Assembly (NCBI RefSeq): GCF_018320785.1
Contig: NC_054875.1
Span: 34,947,657-35,011,656 of the forward strand
Source: Cheilinus undulatus
Taxonomy: Eukaryota; Chordata; Actinopteri; Labriformes; Labridae
DNA: 64,000 nucleotides
Reading direction: 5' to 3'
Positions 26,815 through 40,100 of the stretch are shown one piece after another. Within the stretch, counting starts at the first letter, position 1. Each line of letters starts with the position of its first letter. The position numbers were made by a program, and so were the translations under genes. Below the pieces are notes generated by a model, which saw only the letters and a list, made by a program, of their open reading frames with translations, was not told where the DNA came from and made no database searches.

Positions 26815-27250
26815 AGGTCAGCTTATTAGAAGCACTCTCTTAAGTACTAAGCTAATCAGATTCTGCCACAACCTTGTTTGACCAATCATCATGCACCTGT
26901 CATCTTTCAAATCTTTCATTTTAGTGTGAATGCTGCAAGCCTCCTCCACCCCAGCCACCTCCATTCTTGTTCATCAGCTTCTAGTCCAGATCCTCACAGG
27001 TCTTCTGCTCATCTCATCCTGCATACCTCCATCTCCTCCTCCAAGCCACCTCATCTGTGTCCTGGTCCAGCTTCTCAGAACTGTACTCCTCCTCTGATCC
27101 TGCGTCCCGCATCAACAGGGCCACCAGTGTCCGGACTCCATAGGGGGGTATCCTGTTCCAGCTGTTTGCCCCACTACCCTTTCAAGTACATGAAGTCATC
27201 ATGATGGAGTCTAATCACCAAAGACTTTGCACATTTCTCTTTCTTCAAAA
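26815..27250 (-). repeat. Right arm of the fold-back repeat
   Basis: Inverted partner of 25805-26265 (for example CCAATCATCATGCACCTGTC and CTAATCAGATTCTGCC). The 108-codon frame at 26878 is Pro/Ser-rich and lacks homology. Confidence 0.85.
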
Positions 27251-27884
27251 TTTGTAAGTCTCTCATGACTGAATTGATAAAAGACAGGGGGATGAAATTT
27301 TGCTGGAAAAAGTACTTAAACATGCAAAGAAAAAAATCTGCTAAGAGACTAGTCATGGTAATTTGTTCATAGAGGGTGCCAAAATAAACAGGAGCTTTAA
27401 TGCCTTTAACTGAATACATGAATAAATGTAAATCTAGGATTTAGGCTCTGCTTAGGCTGTATGCAGGATGTAATTTTGTGGGGCTCCACCATAGGAGAAA
27501 AAAGGTTTATATTTCCATCCTCTATGAAGATTTCTAATCCTTTCAGAAAAGCCACAGTGTGGCTGTAGAGCGCTACCATCTGTTTTACATTATGTGAGTT
27601 TGCCATCCTGCCAGTTAACCATTCAGCCCACTACAAAGTTGGAAGTTGATCCAAAGCTTTCTACCAATTTGCCTAGAGTTATGCCGCTCATCTTTGCTGG
27701 TAATTTATGGTCTTTATTTCAGGAGACTTGGCAGTCAAGACAAAGTTTATTTACTTAACATTATATCACTTTTTAATGGCCTAAAAGGCCATTTAAATGT
27801 TCTGTCAGCCTGGTCTGCAGTGTTGTGCATTCCAGCAACACAATAAATAAAAGCAAATTTTCAGTGTCAGGTGCTATGCGTTTG

Positions 27885-28052
27885 GAGATGTCTCAGCATT
27901 TTAAACTGGATTATGGATTGCACCGATAAATAGGGCCCAGCCAGCGTTTTAGATGAAAAAAAAGGTAATATAAATGTGTCCTAAACACCAATTCTTTTGG
28001 TATTGACAAGATTTTTGCAAAATAGAAAAAAAGATATCACAGAAGATCTTGA
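27885..28052 (+). repeat. Direct repeat, copy 2
   Basis: Second copy of 26350-26520 with about 20 per cent divergence by eye. It abuts the Tc1 remnant to its right. Confidence 0.8.
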
Positions 28053-28129
28053 TAGGACACCTGTAAAGACAGTTATCAGTTGTTGCATGTTTACATTTTC
28101 ATTATAGCAAACATAGAGTCTTGAAGAAT

Positions 28130-28885
28130 GAACACCGTACAAGCCTTCCAGGGCTGACTGCCAAGAAGCATCCCCATAGCATGATGCTGCCACCACCGTG
28201 CTTCACAGTAGGAATGGTGTGTTCGTCATGATGTGCGGTGTTCACCAAACATAGCGTCTTGTCTGATGGCCAAAAAACACCATTTTGTTCTCATCAGACC
28301 AAAGAACTTTCTTCCAGATGTCTTTTGGTGAACTCTAGTCTTGATTTAATAAGAGTTTTCTTCAACAGTGCCTTTCTCTTTGCCACTCTCCCATATAGCT
28401 TTGAGTGGTGAAGAATTTCGGCAACTGTTATTGTCTGTGGAGTCTCTCCCCATTCAGGTGCTGAATATTGTAACTCCTTCAGAGTAGTCATGGGTGTCTT
28501 TGTGGCCTCTCTCACTAGTCTCCTTCTTGTCACTCAGTTGTGAGGACGGCCTGATCTAGCCAGATTTATGTGTGTGCCATATTCCTTACATTTCTTGATG
28601 ATGGTTTTAAGTGAACTCCGAAGGATGTTCAGTGCCTTGGAATTTTTTTTGTATCCATTCCCTAACTTATACCTTTCAATAACCTTTTCCCTGAATTTCT
28701 TGAAGTGTTCTTTTGTCTTCATGGCGTAATGGTAGACAGGAATACTGATTAACCAGTGATTGGACCTTCCAGGCACAGATGTCTTTATATTACAATCACA
28801 CGAGACACACTCACTGCACTCCAGTGATCCACATTTCACTAATTGTGGACTGCTAGCACCAATTGGCTGAACCTGATTATTATCA
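28130..28885 (-). mobile_element. Tc1/mariner transposon remnant, minus strand
   Basis: Two adjacent minus-strand frames carry a Tc1-like transposase N-terminal half. Residues MKTKEHFKKFREKVIERY, ALNILRSSL and IIKKCKEYGTH form the DNA-binding helix-turn-helix region; RLVREATKTPMTTLKEL and GRVAKRKALLKKTLIKSR follow. A stop and frame break near 28534 and loss of the catalytic DDE half make it dead. It is the same family as 53645-54748. Confidence 0.85.
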
Positions 28886-30750
28886 CAGGACAAAAAGTAG
28901 TTTTTATCCCAAGAAAATGAGATAAATAAGGCGAGATCCGCCGTATAAATTTTCCTGTTTTCATGGGAAAACAGAGTAAAAAACAATGCATGGATGCTAG
29001 TGCCTTAAGTCCTTCATTTCTATTAATTTTACCACAGTGATCAACAACCAACAGGCAATTTGAGACAGCGCTCTTAATGTAATTACAAGACTCATTAATT
29101 GAATTAAAAATTTAGAGGGACACTATTCACAGAAAACAAAACACATCAGAGTGTCTTCTAGCTTCCAGACTTTTAATTATACAGACTATCTGGACTAATC
29201 TTGTTACTTCAAACTGCTTGCAGAGAAATAAAAAAGCAGCTTGAAGAAGATTCCCTTTTACTGGGTTAGTAGGAAAAATAGTAAAATTGCCCACAAGCAG
29301 AAAATATCACTTCAAAGCTACTTCAGTGCAGCTGCTGCAGAATAAGTATCAGCTTGTAGAGCTCCACTTTTGGTGTTATTGTGTATGAAAGTGTGTATAA
29401 ATATTCCTATGACAGAAATAAATCTCTAAAGCCAGAACACAACGACTCTTCTGGTTAAATCAGGTGACGCTATAAAGCTCGCACACGTCGTTGATCACTT
29501 TATGGATGGAGATTTCTTTTGAGGGTGAAATTAACCATCGTATAAGTAAATCTAAGTGTTCATTCGGGGCTGCAGTGTGGAATGATCAATGTTCAGCTCC
29601 AAATTAAAAATCACATCGGATGCCAGTGACCGTTGGCAACAGAGTGGGGGCACAACAGCAGTGACAGCAGGGTTTTATGGCTGAGACGTTACAGCCAAGA
29701 GAGCTCCACTTTCTGCTGAACTTGAGCATCAGTCAGTCAGTCGCACATATATAATGTTAGTGGGCTGTTCAAACATATTTCTCTGACCAGCTGCACTGAT
29801 TTTCTCCACATTTTCTCCCCACAAGGGTTTAAATTCAAAAAGCCTTCCCGTGCAGTTTTGCTCCCTCCTTTTTATTTTGAACTTCAAAATAAAAAAACAG
29901 ATAAGATAGATGTAAACAGATACTAGGCTTAAGCCGTGGAGATTCGGCTACATAAACAAGGAGATGAATGTTTGATACAGAGTTTTGACAAGGAACGTCA
30001 GCTCTGATTTCAAATCTGTCTACTTTCAGATTGATGCAAACCAACCCTGACGTTATCATCAGAGAACAAGAAACGAGAGATCAATCATCAGCATATAAAT
30101 GTCTGCTTTTACATGTGGGAACAAAAGGCCTACATGTGTTCAAAACAATATACTTTCATTATGCTTGACTGGCATTGTCAAGAACAGAAACATGCACAAA
30201 GAAACAGCAGGAATCCTGAGGTCAGAAGCAGACATGCCTGTTCCTTTAGTTCACTCAAAGGTTTACTCTGTCTTTGCTGTGGGGGTGTTCATCACTCTTT
30301 AACTCTATAAATAGATAATCATATGATTTATACAGTTTGTGTAAGCAAGTGATGCATGATTTTGTTTGTTGTAGAAATACTAACACTCTGTTGCACTGGA
30401 AACTAAATTTAAAGTGATTTGTTGCTAATACAGACTTAGAGGTAATGGAATAGGGTAATATCACTAAACAGGCAGAATTCTCCTCTGAGCATTGACATTT
30501 TCAGTAAACATTAAAACTCCTCTTTGGATTTTAAGCTGGTTGGGAAACAGACTGAAAACAATACTGACATGTCTTTATGATCCACTAATCTGATGAGCTC
30601 ATCAATAACAGGACTGACTATTTCTATACTGTAACTCTTTAATGTCTGTAATAGCTGCAGCAGAGTAGGCATCATAAAGAAAACACTTACAAGGAGTTGA
30701 ATTTTAGTTTCTTAGAAGGAGGCAAACAAGTCAGAAAATACAACCTTGTT
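28886..30750. other. Non-coding stretch
   Basis: No gene recognised. Confidence 0.45.
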
Positions 30751-32660
30751 ACACTTTATGGACAAAAGTATTTGGTCACACATGTTTATTTTTGAATTCA
30801 GGTGTTCCAATCAGACCTGTTGCCACAGGGTCATTCTGAAGAGAGCACCATGATGGATGCCACCTTTTGCAATAAGATGGTTTGTAAAATTTCATCCCTG
30901 CTGGATAATTCACAGTCAACTGTGATGATATCATTGCAAAGTGGAAGCGTTTAGGAGCAACAGGAACCCAGCCACAAAGCAGAAGACCACGTAAAAATCA
31001 CATAGCGGGATTTATGTTTGCTAAGGTGCATGGTGCATGAAAGTCGTCAACGCTGACGCTAACATAGCTACGTTACATTACTTACGTTACTACATAATGT
31101 AGCTTTGTTAGCTTTAGTAATGTGAAGCAATGTGAACATAGTTAAAGCTAACATAGCTACATACATAATGTGCCTATGTGGCTTACATAGCTGCTTTGTG
31201 AGCTTAGCTTTAGCTACATTAGCTATGTAGCTCTGTTATCTGTAGCTTAGTTGGCTTTAGCAATATGAGCAAACATAGCTTATGCTAACATGTCTAAGCA
31301 GATAACGTAGATACATAGCTTACGTAGCTGCTTTGTGAGCTTAGCTTTAGCCATATTACCTATGTAGCTCCGTTATCTATGTAGCTTATGCAGGTAATGG
31401 AGCTATTTACACTATGCCCGTAAGCAGACTGTTTGCTGGGCTTTATTAAAAAAAAACAACATTTTGTAGTTAGTTTTAGCAGGTCAGGTTTTTAACTTTT
31501 AGTATCCTCATCCTTGGGCTTACCCTTAACGGAAGTTTGATCTGATTCTATGAAGGTTTTAGTGTGTATACGGCGTCTCAGACTATCTACCTGTGAGAGT
31601 TCCCGTCAGGAATGAATGGTCTGCAGCCAGACTGTCTTGACTGCCACTGGGGGGTAGGTGTCACACATCATTAACAGCATCACACTTTCCACATGAGATT
31701 CCTTCATGTGTTTAAGAAACCAAAATTAGACTTTAAGAACCAGCTGAGAGATACTTTGCACTTCTTTGTCCACAGGGGTCGCCAAAGTCAACTTAAATCA
31801 AAGTTCCTAACAGGAGCTTCAAGTCTAGCTCTGCTGATTCCATAGTGGAAGAGCTCCAAACTTCCACTGGCATCAATGAAAACCCAAAATGGGCAGCAGG
31901 AGCTTCATGAAAAGGGTTTCAGTGTCTGAGCAGCTGCATGCAAGCCTCATAACAGTGAGTCAAATGCCAAGTGTTGGATGGAGTGTGTAAAGCACACCGA
32001 CACTGGACTGTGAAGAGTGGAAACGTGTTCTGTGGGGTGACGAATCATGCTTTTCTGATTGGCAGTCAGACGGATTTGCTTTATGCTGGGGGAAAGTTAT
32101 CTTTCTGACTGCACTGTGACAACTGTGTAGTTACGTGGAGGACAGATAATGGTGTCTGGCTGTTTTCCAGGGTCGGGGCTAGGCCCCACATCTCCAGTGA
32201 AAGCTGATCTTAATGCTTCAGCACACCAAGGCATTTTGGACGATGCTGTGCTTCCAACCTTGTGGCAGCAGTTTAGGGAAGGCCCTTCTTTATTCAAACA
32301 TGACTGTAACCTAGTGCACAAAGCAAGGACTATAAAGACATGGTTTGATGAGTTTGGTGTGGAAATCTTCACTGGCCTGAACAGAGCCTGGGCCTCAACC
32401 CCACTGAGCACCTTTGGGATGAACTGGAAGGGAGATTGCGAGTCAGACCTTCTGGTCTAACATCAGTACCTGACTTCATAAATGTTCTACAGAATAAATG
32501 AACACATTTGCCACAGAAACAATCTTGTGGAAAGCCCTCCAAGAAGAGTGGAGGCTGTTTTAGATGCAAAAGGGGGTCAACTTCCTATTAAGGTACATGT
32601 ATTTCAATACAGTGTCATTGGTGTAATGGACAGGCATCTGAATATCACAATCCAGCTCCA
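30751..32660 (+). mobile_element. Tc1-like transposon interrupted by another repeat
   Basis: The left end TATGGACAAAAGTATTTGGT is a known Tc1-family terminus. The element runs to about 31055 (ACCACGTAAAAATCACATAG), is broken by 31056-31832, and resumes to about 32660. The second part encodes a decayed transposase C-terminal half: LNASAHQGILDDAVLPTLWQ, KARTIKTWFDEFGVE and LSTFGMNW. The DDE region has stops and substitutions, so it is inactive. It is antisense to asic1. Confidence 0.85.
31056..31832. repeat. GCTA-rich dispersed repeat inserted in the Tc1 element, copy 1
   Basis: About 360 bases of AGCTACATAGCTTAGC-like words are followed by a unique-type tail (GGTCTGCAGCCAGACTGTCT; AAAGTCAACTTAAATCAAAG). 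The whole unit recurs at about 35115-35910. Confidence 0.85.
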
Positions 32661-33912
32661 CCAGACTTGATAACATTTTTTTTCTTAAATCTTTATACAA
32701 TTTTAAGAATATATTGAGTAATATGTAGCACCGATGAATAATATTTAGTTCAGGATGTATTCATACCTTAAGCATGAGTTCCTCCCTTCTTTCTGTAGAC
32801 CCAAAAGTTGCTGCTTGAGCTCAGCTCACAGCAGCAGGTACTCACTGACTCACACATTAATAACAGGTGGCACTGTGTAGCCAAAGTTACAAAAAAAACT
32901 AAAGAGCATCAAGTTTTGCTTTTAAATATGTAAATATAAAAAATTACAGCCTACATCTTTATGCAACTGCTAAAGATATTTTCATCCCTACTTTGGCTGC
33001 TTAAGCCCTCTTCTTTGCCAGCTAAAGTTAGTTATGTCTTGAGTTATGAGAGTGAGTTCAGAGCCAAGCGAATCCCAAGGGCAGTCTGAGAGTCACAAGG
33101 GAATTTTATCATTTTATTAGACAAAAAAAGTGACAAATCATTAAATTTTATGTGATAATTTCATGTCAGGATCAGGGACAATTAAAAAAAAGATTAAAAA
33201 GGCGCCAGCTAAATAGGTTTGAATGTAGTGGGTTTGTTATTTTTGGTGAGACAAACAACTATGATGGGCTATCTTCCTTAACAAAAATGTGATTGATTGG
33301 TGGAAAAAGAGCAAGAAGATGAACTTCATGTTAAGCCTTGTATTCCAAACATTATTGATCTGACAATTGAAAGCTACAAACTACTGTAATCAGGATATGA
33401 GTCATGTGAGGCATGTGAGGCTGAGATCTGCAGCCAGACCCCTCTTGCACAGCTGGCTGTGGCTTTCACCTTATCACAACTAACACAAGCACTGACCCAA
33501 AACTGTGGAGTTTTCAGCAAATAAAATCAAACAAGCCCAGTTTGTGACACTGTGACATTTGAGTTTTTTAAGCACTTCAGTGCTATGACCATCACGTACA
33601 ACTGCAACATCTTGCACAACTTGCTCTCAAATGTGAGTCAACGGCTGTGTAAAGTGCTACTGAAAGCTAGCTCCTGAAGTGAGTCATAAAATTATGTTAT
33701 CTGTGAAAAATTACCTGCACAAGCTTTGCAGCTTGGTCATATTACCTTAACCAGAGAGAAACCAGTTCCACTGAATAAGAGTAACAACAAATGTCATCTT
33801 TTATTTTCACAGATAATAATACGGAGTTATTACCTGATGCTTTATTCCTGTCTTCACATTACTTTCCCAGTATCAAATAACACCATCAAACTTAAATCAG
33901 TGTCAGACTCAC
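32661..33912. other. asic1 intron 2, proximal part
   Basis: No repeat or gene recognised; it is the start of intron 2 on the minus strand. Confidence 0.6.
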
Positions 33913-34108
33913 CACTTTGAAGTCCTCCGGTCTGCACTCTGTGCCGTGGAAGTGGCAGGACAGCAGCATGTCGTTGATGTCATGACCAGTTCGGTCGTAG
34001 AATTCCCTCATGTTAAAAGGTCTCGGCTTGAAATTATGAAAGTCAGCTTTGACCTTCAGGCTCTCCAGAACGCTCTCCTCCACAAGATGCATGTCCCTGA
34101 TCTCATAC
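33913..34108 (-). CDS. asic1: asic1 coding exon 2
   Basis: A 196-bp exon: one base completing Arg121, then 65 codons. The acceptor is a pyrimidine tract ending CCTAG (AG at 34110-34109). The donor is GTG|GTGAGT (GT at 33912-33911), phase 0, and the family continues here with Val-Phe-Thr. The peptide opens [12 protein letters not shown] and contains [14 protein letters not shown] and LLSCHFHG, matching the first extracellular stretch of ASIC1. The first disulfide-region Cys residues are present. Confidence 0.93.
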
Positions 34109-37100
34109 CTAGGAAAGAAAAACAGGCAAAAATGATAGGAGAAATATTTCACACATTCACAAATGCAAATGTCATGTCCCAGAGTGAAGAATTTCCTCAA
34201 GCGTCTTCACAGCAAATAATAACTGCCTGATGTTAAAGAAGACTTAGAGCAGTCAGTAAACATCCTCTGCACTCTTCAGGAAGGTTTACGAGTCTTTCTC
34301 AGTAAACTTTTGCTCCACTCAAGCACGCTAAAAATAACAGGGTCCTGAATGAATCAAAAGAGGCTGAAAAAGGACCATTAAAATGCACAAGATGGTTTTA
34401 CTTGGGCATTTTCTGGCCATGAACTGATAGCACTACCAGAGTGTAGCGGTTTATAGTACAGTACATAATAAAGATCAGACTAGACGTACAGAAGTGAGCT
34501 ATAAAATCAGTCTGCCATTTACTGTTGATGCAGCAGCTTCAGCTTCAAAGTGCTTCAACTCACGGCTCCTTTGTGGATTCAAACTTTGAGAAAGATGTTT
34601 GTGTTTTGCATTTCTGGATAGTTTTTGTCAAAAAAATTCTGAAACTGACCTCAAGTGTTATTAAAGTTACTGTGAGGAACTTTAAGCTTCTCATGAAAGG
34701 TAATGAGATTAATAGTGATGCCTTTGTATGACTTTAAAAGAAAAAAGTGCCTTCAGGGACAAGAATGACTATTTTTACAATATCATTTTTAATGAGTAAA
34801 CTCCCACAAGAGGGGTCTGGCTGTGGGTTGTTCATTTCTGACAGTCAATCACACAGACAGTTCATCTTAGATGCCATGTATCTCAGAAAGAAAATTCACT
34901 GGCCTACCATTAATTGGCTGGTATAACATATTTACAGTTATTTTCTTTTAAATATTCAACTTTTTTCATAAACAAAGTCTGGCAGTTATGTTCAGGGAAT
35001 AACCAAATTGCAAATATTACAGACAAGGAAATATTTCATAAATAAATTAGAGAAAAAGGGTCAGAGGTCTAATACAGGATAAAAACATGTAGAGACCCGT
35101 TATAGAAGAATTTACGTGAATGGTGGCTTGTTTCAGCTTCGTTAGCTTAGCTTCAGCAAAAGCTAACATACATATGCTAGCAACTTAATGTAATTTACAT
35201 TACAACATAAGCCAATGTAGCTAAGTTAGCTTTAGCAACATGAGCTTTGGCAAACATAGCTATATATAATATAGCTACATAGATAACATACCTAAATAGC
35301 TGCTTTGTGAGCTTAGCTTTAGCTACATTAGCTACATGGCTCTGTTATCTGTGGCTTAGTTAGCTTTAGCAATGTGAGCTCTAGCAAATGTAGCTAAAGC
35401 TAACATAGCTATGCAGATAAAGTAGATATGTAGCTGCTTTGTGAGCTTAGCTTTAGCTACGTTAGCTTAGTAAGCTATGGAGCTCCATTATCTACGTAGC
35501 TTATGCAGCTAACAGAGCTACTTAAGCTTCACCTGTAAGCAGACAGTTTACAGATGTTTTGTAATGTAGCTTCACAGGTCAGGTTTTTAATTTTTAACTT
35601 TTGAAATCCTAACCATTGCCCTTACCATAAATGGAATTAATCCAATGTTATTACAAAATTTTTAGTGTGTATTTCCATTCTCAGATGAATGGTCCTTGAG
35701 AGTGGCCATCAAAAATGAAAGGTCTGCAGCCAGACTGTCTTGACTTGAGGCTAGGTGTCACACAACATCAACAACATCACATTTTCCACAAGAGAGATTC
35801 CTTTAACCAGGAGAAACTTTTAGAACCAGCTAAAAGATATGTTGCACGTCTTTGTCCACAGGGGGCACCAAAGTCAACTTAAATCAAAAGTTCCTTACAG
35901 GAGCTTTAAAACAAAGCTAATATATGAGGCCCACTTCACACAGATTCATAGGGCAACAAAGTAGTTATACAGCATTGCAGGAAACTGCTGCCACTGTGAA
36001 CTGAACCGTCACAGCTCAAATCAGGCCTGCCCCCTGTCACAGTGGTGTGAACCGATAGACTTTTAGAAAGTTGCTGAGTGATGTGGTGGAAGAAAAACTA
36101 CTATTATTTAATCTTTAGTCTGAACTGGGCTTTTTGTGGCAAGAAACACGTCCTTTCTCAATGGTAAACGTTTCATTGACAGTAATGGTTTTGTGTTTCT
36201 GAGTATTTTAGAGTGATGTATGCTGCAGGCTGTTGACTGTGGTTGTGTTTTGCTTTTGACCCTTTAAATGTGAGTGTAACGTTTGTTTGTTTTTAAAAAT
36301 TTGGTCCCAAGGCAACAAGAAGCGAAATGTTCTTCTAGTCTGTACTTTAGATCAAGTGCTTACTGTTGTACAGACAGTTTAGAATTGAGTTCACATCATT
36401 GTGAGTGATTTAAATGGATGATGATAGTGGTGGTGTACAGCATCAGTGTCATAAATTGAAGCACATATGCTGTCATATTTAATATATGCACAGATAATGT
36501 TAAATCAGAGCTTTGCTTAGAATTCAGAGATAAGTGTTCACTGCTCCATACTGCTCATCTTTTGTGTAAATGTTTCCAAATTCCAAAATGGAAAACTCAG
36601 GTGGAATATAATGATGCACAGTGGCAGTAATAGAGTCTGTTGAGGCCCTTGGTAAAAATTCACAGAGGGCACCTCCAACCAGCAATCACCATTATTATGT
36701 TACAGACAATCTGATATGAACAAAAATTTGAAAATGAAAATTTTTCCCAAAAGCTCAAAACAGATTTTTAAATATGAAGAATGTTAAAAGCCTTTATTTT
36801 CCTGATTACTTTCATTGAGAAACCAAGGCTTTCTCTGGAATGATAAATGCAATGCAAAGAGAGGTCGCTGACATTTGAGTCAAGTAGGCTAATTCTATTT
36901 TGTTATTTTCTGTTATTTTTAATGCTCCCGAATACAACTAGAACTTAACTGCAGACTATACAGCAGCCAAATGCCAACACTTCCACCGTCTGTGTGAAGT
37001 GATGTCATGATAGTGAGGTAACAAAAGGTCTGTAATGAGGCTACAGTCCACAATGCACTGGTCTCTGTTTCAAATCCTGATTCAGGCACTGTTTGCTGCA

Positions 37101-40100
37101 TGTCTTACCCCACTCTCTCTGCATATTTCCTGTATCCCCTCAGCTGTCCTTTCGTATAAAAGCAAAAAGGCCCAAAAATAATCTTTAGAACAAAACAGCA
37201 GAGCAAAGAGAGTAAGTGCTGTTAGATGGGGGTCCCTTAGAGAGGATTCCTACTGTCACTGCAAACTCTCAGCCACTGCTGTGGTTTATTGTTGGTCAAC
37301 CCTCAGGGAACGTTATACTGGCCTGGGTCCCCAAGAAGTTGCCTGTCTTAAAAGTTGACAAGCAGCACCTCTGATGGTGCATTTATAAACATACAAAGAT
37401 GGACAGTTTAAGCAGTTTTGTTTGCCTCTAATAAGTTTCAATCCCAAGCGGCAGTACATACGTTATTTATGATATCTCAAGGACCATCGGACAGATTTCT
37501 GTGGAGTAAAATGTGATTGGAAGCTTACCTTTTTGTTGATCTATGGAGAACTTATGGTTGTTAATATTTCTTTCAGAACATTTTGATCAGATGCAAAGCA
37601 TGGCATTTATTCAGAGCTTTGATACTATAAATCTGCATTGCTAAATCCATACTAATTTGACTATTTAATATGTTTTTCATGATGAAAAACTAAGTAGTGT
37701 TGCTATCAGTCCTCCCTTTTGACATCAAATGCAAAAGACAACAACTTCCTGTCAGCCTGCCAGCCAATCCTCCAATTTCTTCTTCTGTTGTTTTCTTGGT
37801 GGTAGTGACCAATCAGGGCCATCCAAAGATCCACAAGAGACAACATAGTTGCCTGCCAGTTTGGAAAGGTAAGAAAAATAGTCCTCTATGGCCCAAACAC
37901 TAAATAGAGGACATATGCACTCCTAAAATGGGATTAATGTGCAGTATTATTATTATTGCCCCCCTACACCCTTAAACTACATTGTACGTAAACACCTATG
38001 AATGAAAAATCTGTGCAGGGGTAGGACTCCTGACACTGCAGCTGTGAGATGAGCTGTTCGTCTTATGAAGGTGGCAGGCAAAGTGCTTGGGACCCTCTCT
38101 GCCAAACTAGCCTATGCTCAAATACCTGACCTGACTTGACCTGAACACCACATGGGTGCAAATGTGAATTGGTTTTATGGAGATAAATGATAGTGATAGT
38201 TTCCGTTGTGTGTTTGTTCGCAGGTTTTTATTTTTTCTCCTGATAGGCAAGGCCTGGGGGAACTAAATGCAGAGGTGAAAATGCTCCTTCATTGTTGGAC
38301 TGGGTGTGATTTGTATGAAGTTCTATGAGACTCATTTTCTGTTCCTTTACTTGGTCTTTCTGCTCATATAACTTTTGATACATTCATCTGACATCCTTAC
38401 AGCACATGGATTCTGATAGTCCAGGTTGTCTTGAAAAAATAGATGTCTTCAACTTCGTTTTGGTAAAAAAGGTTTGAGATTCTATGGCAGTTTTGCATAA
38501 AAAATACAGGCGGACCAAAAACAGAAATAACTTGCTTCGTTCCAAAGGTTAACAAAATATTGTATTGGTTTGATTTTCCAGTAGATTCTAAATTACAGTG
38601 TTATTAGCTGGATGAAAGGAGTGTCTGATCATGTTTCATCTTATAACAATCACTAACAGTAATGTCTCAGTGATTTTCTTTAATGGTCAAGCCTCTTACA
38701 TCTCAGCCTCAAATATCACCACATTATTGATAGCTTTGTATTTTCTGCATATCCGTAGTATTTCATTTTGTCCGCAGCTGAAGTTCTTTTGTTTGTGTCT
38801 GTGCCACGTTGAGAAATAAAAGCATGTGCGTAACTGAGCAGGGAGCCAGACAACCCACATCACAACCAGCATTATCCAGGGCACTGGGAAATTTCCTTTT
38901 CATTTAATGGAGCTCACAGAAATCTGACCATGCTGCCTTGTGTTAAAAGAGAGCAGAATAGCTGTAAATGCACCCACTCTCTCCCCTCGCTGTGATCTCC
39001 CACTGTGCTATTATTAAAAATGTCACCATTTTAATGGACTTACCAAAGAGCAGATTGGATTTAGTTTTTTTCTCTCTGCCTTAAATTAAATGTCTTTTAA
39101 AGAATTTTCACATGAATGCTGGCACAGTTATCTGACTAGGGTCTTTTATTGATCTTTTGTGTAACATAAAATTGATGTGTTCATGAATAAGAATGAGATT
39201 AATTGTACTTAAACAAGAGCTGGTAGAGTGTGATGTATATTATACAGCTTTCTACACAACTGCAAACGTCTTGTAAAATGTGGAATTGGTGCAGTAATCA
39301 TCTTGTTTCACATTTTTCATGAGTTTAAAGGGATATTTAACACTCTGTGTGAAATCTTCCAAGCGCCTAATCGATAATAAGCGTCAGTCAGGATTAAAAA
39401 TAAGCCCATTGATTTTTTTGTGACATTAGATTTGGACGTCAGCCTCATTGTAGCTGAATGTTTTTGTTTGATTGAAAGAGGCCTAATTGAGCAGAGGCAT
39501 TCACTCCCCGCTGTTTGTCTAGTGGACAAACCTGCCAAGAAGGCACTTAGGAGATAAAACCCCATAAGACAGAGCTGACAGGATCAGCCAGGGCTGACAC
39601 TTCAGCATGTGTGCAGCTAAAATATCATGCCACAAGACATTTCCCAGACCAGTGACTCCTAACATGGGAAGTGGGCGAAGAGGCGTCTTAAATGGATTTC
39701 ATGCCCTGAGCACTTTGCTTTCTGGCCGGGGGTATAACAGCTAAGTGTGCCGTTGCATCGCCTCTCTCCACCTTGCCAAGGGAGGCAGGATAATGAGCAC
39801 TAAACCTACTTGAGAGTGTGAGAGTTGAGATGAGTACATGAAGAAGGAAACTTAGATGGAGATTTAGGACTCATTATGCTTTGAGCTCCGGTCTTTCTTG
39901 TGAACTGCCGCCTGGAAAAGCGAGATTAGGAGATGTGTTTCAGCAAAAATAAAAATCCAGATGGCAAGTCTTGATTGAGAGCCACACTAATGTCACAGAA
40001 AAGGCTCTAATTTTGGTGATCAATCTGGGGTCCTCATTAAAGATTTAGCACAGAAGTGGCAGTACTCCACATAAAAGAAAAGCCACCAGAGGACTTTCGC

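Noticed and set aside
26878..27204. 108-codon Pro/Ser-rich frame
   Set aside because: It lies within an arm of an inverted repeat, and the diverged partner arm does not keep the frame.
32097..32569. Minus-strand frames over the Tc1 remnant
   Set aside because: Shadows of the plus-strand transposase sequence.
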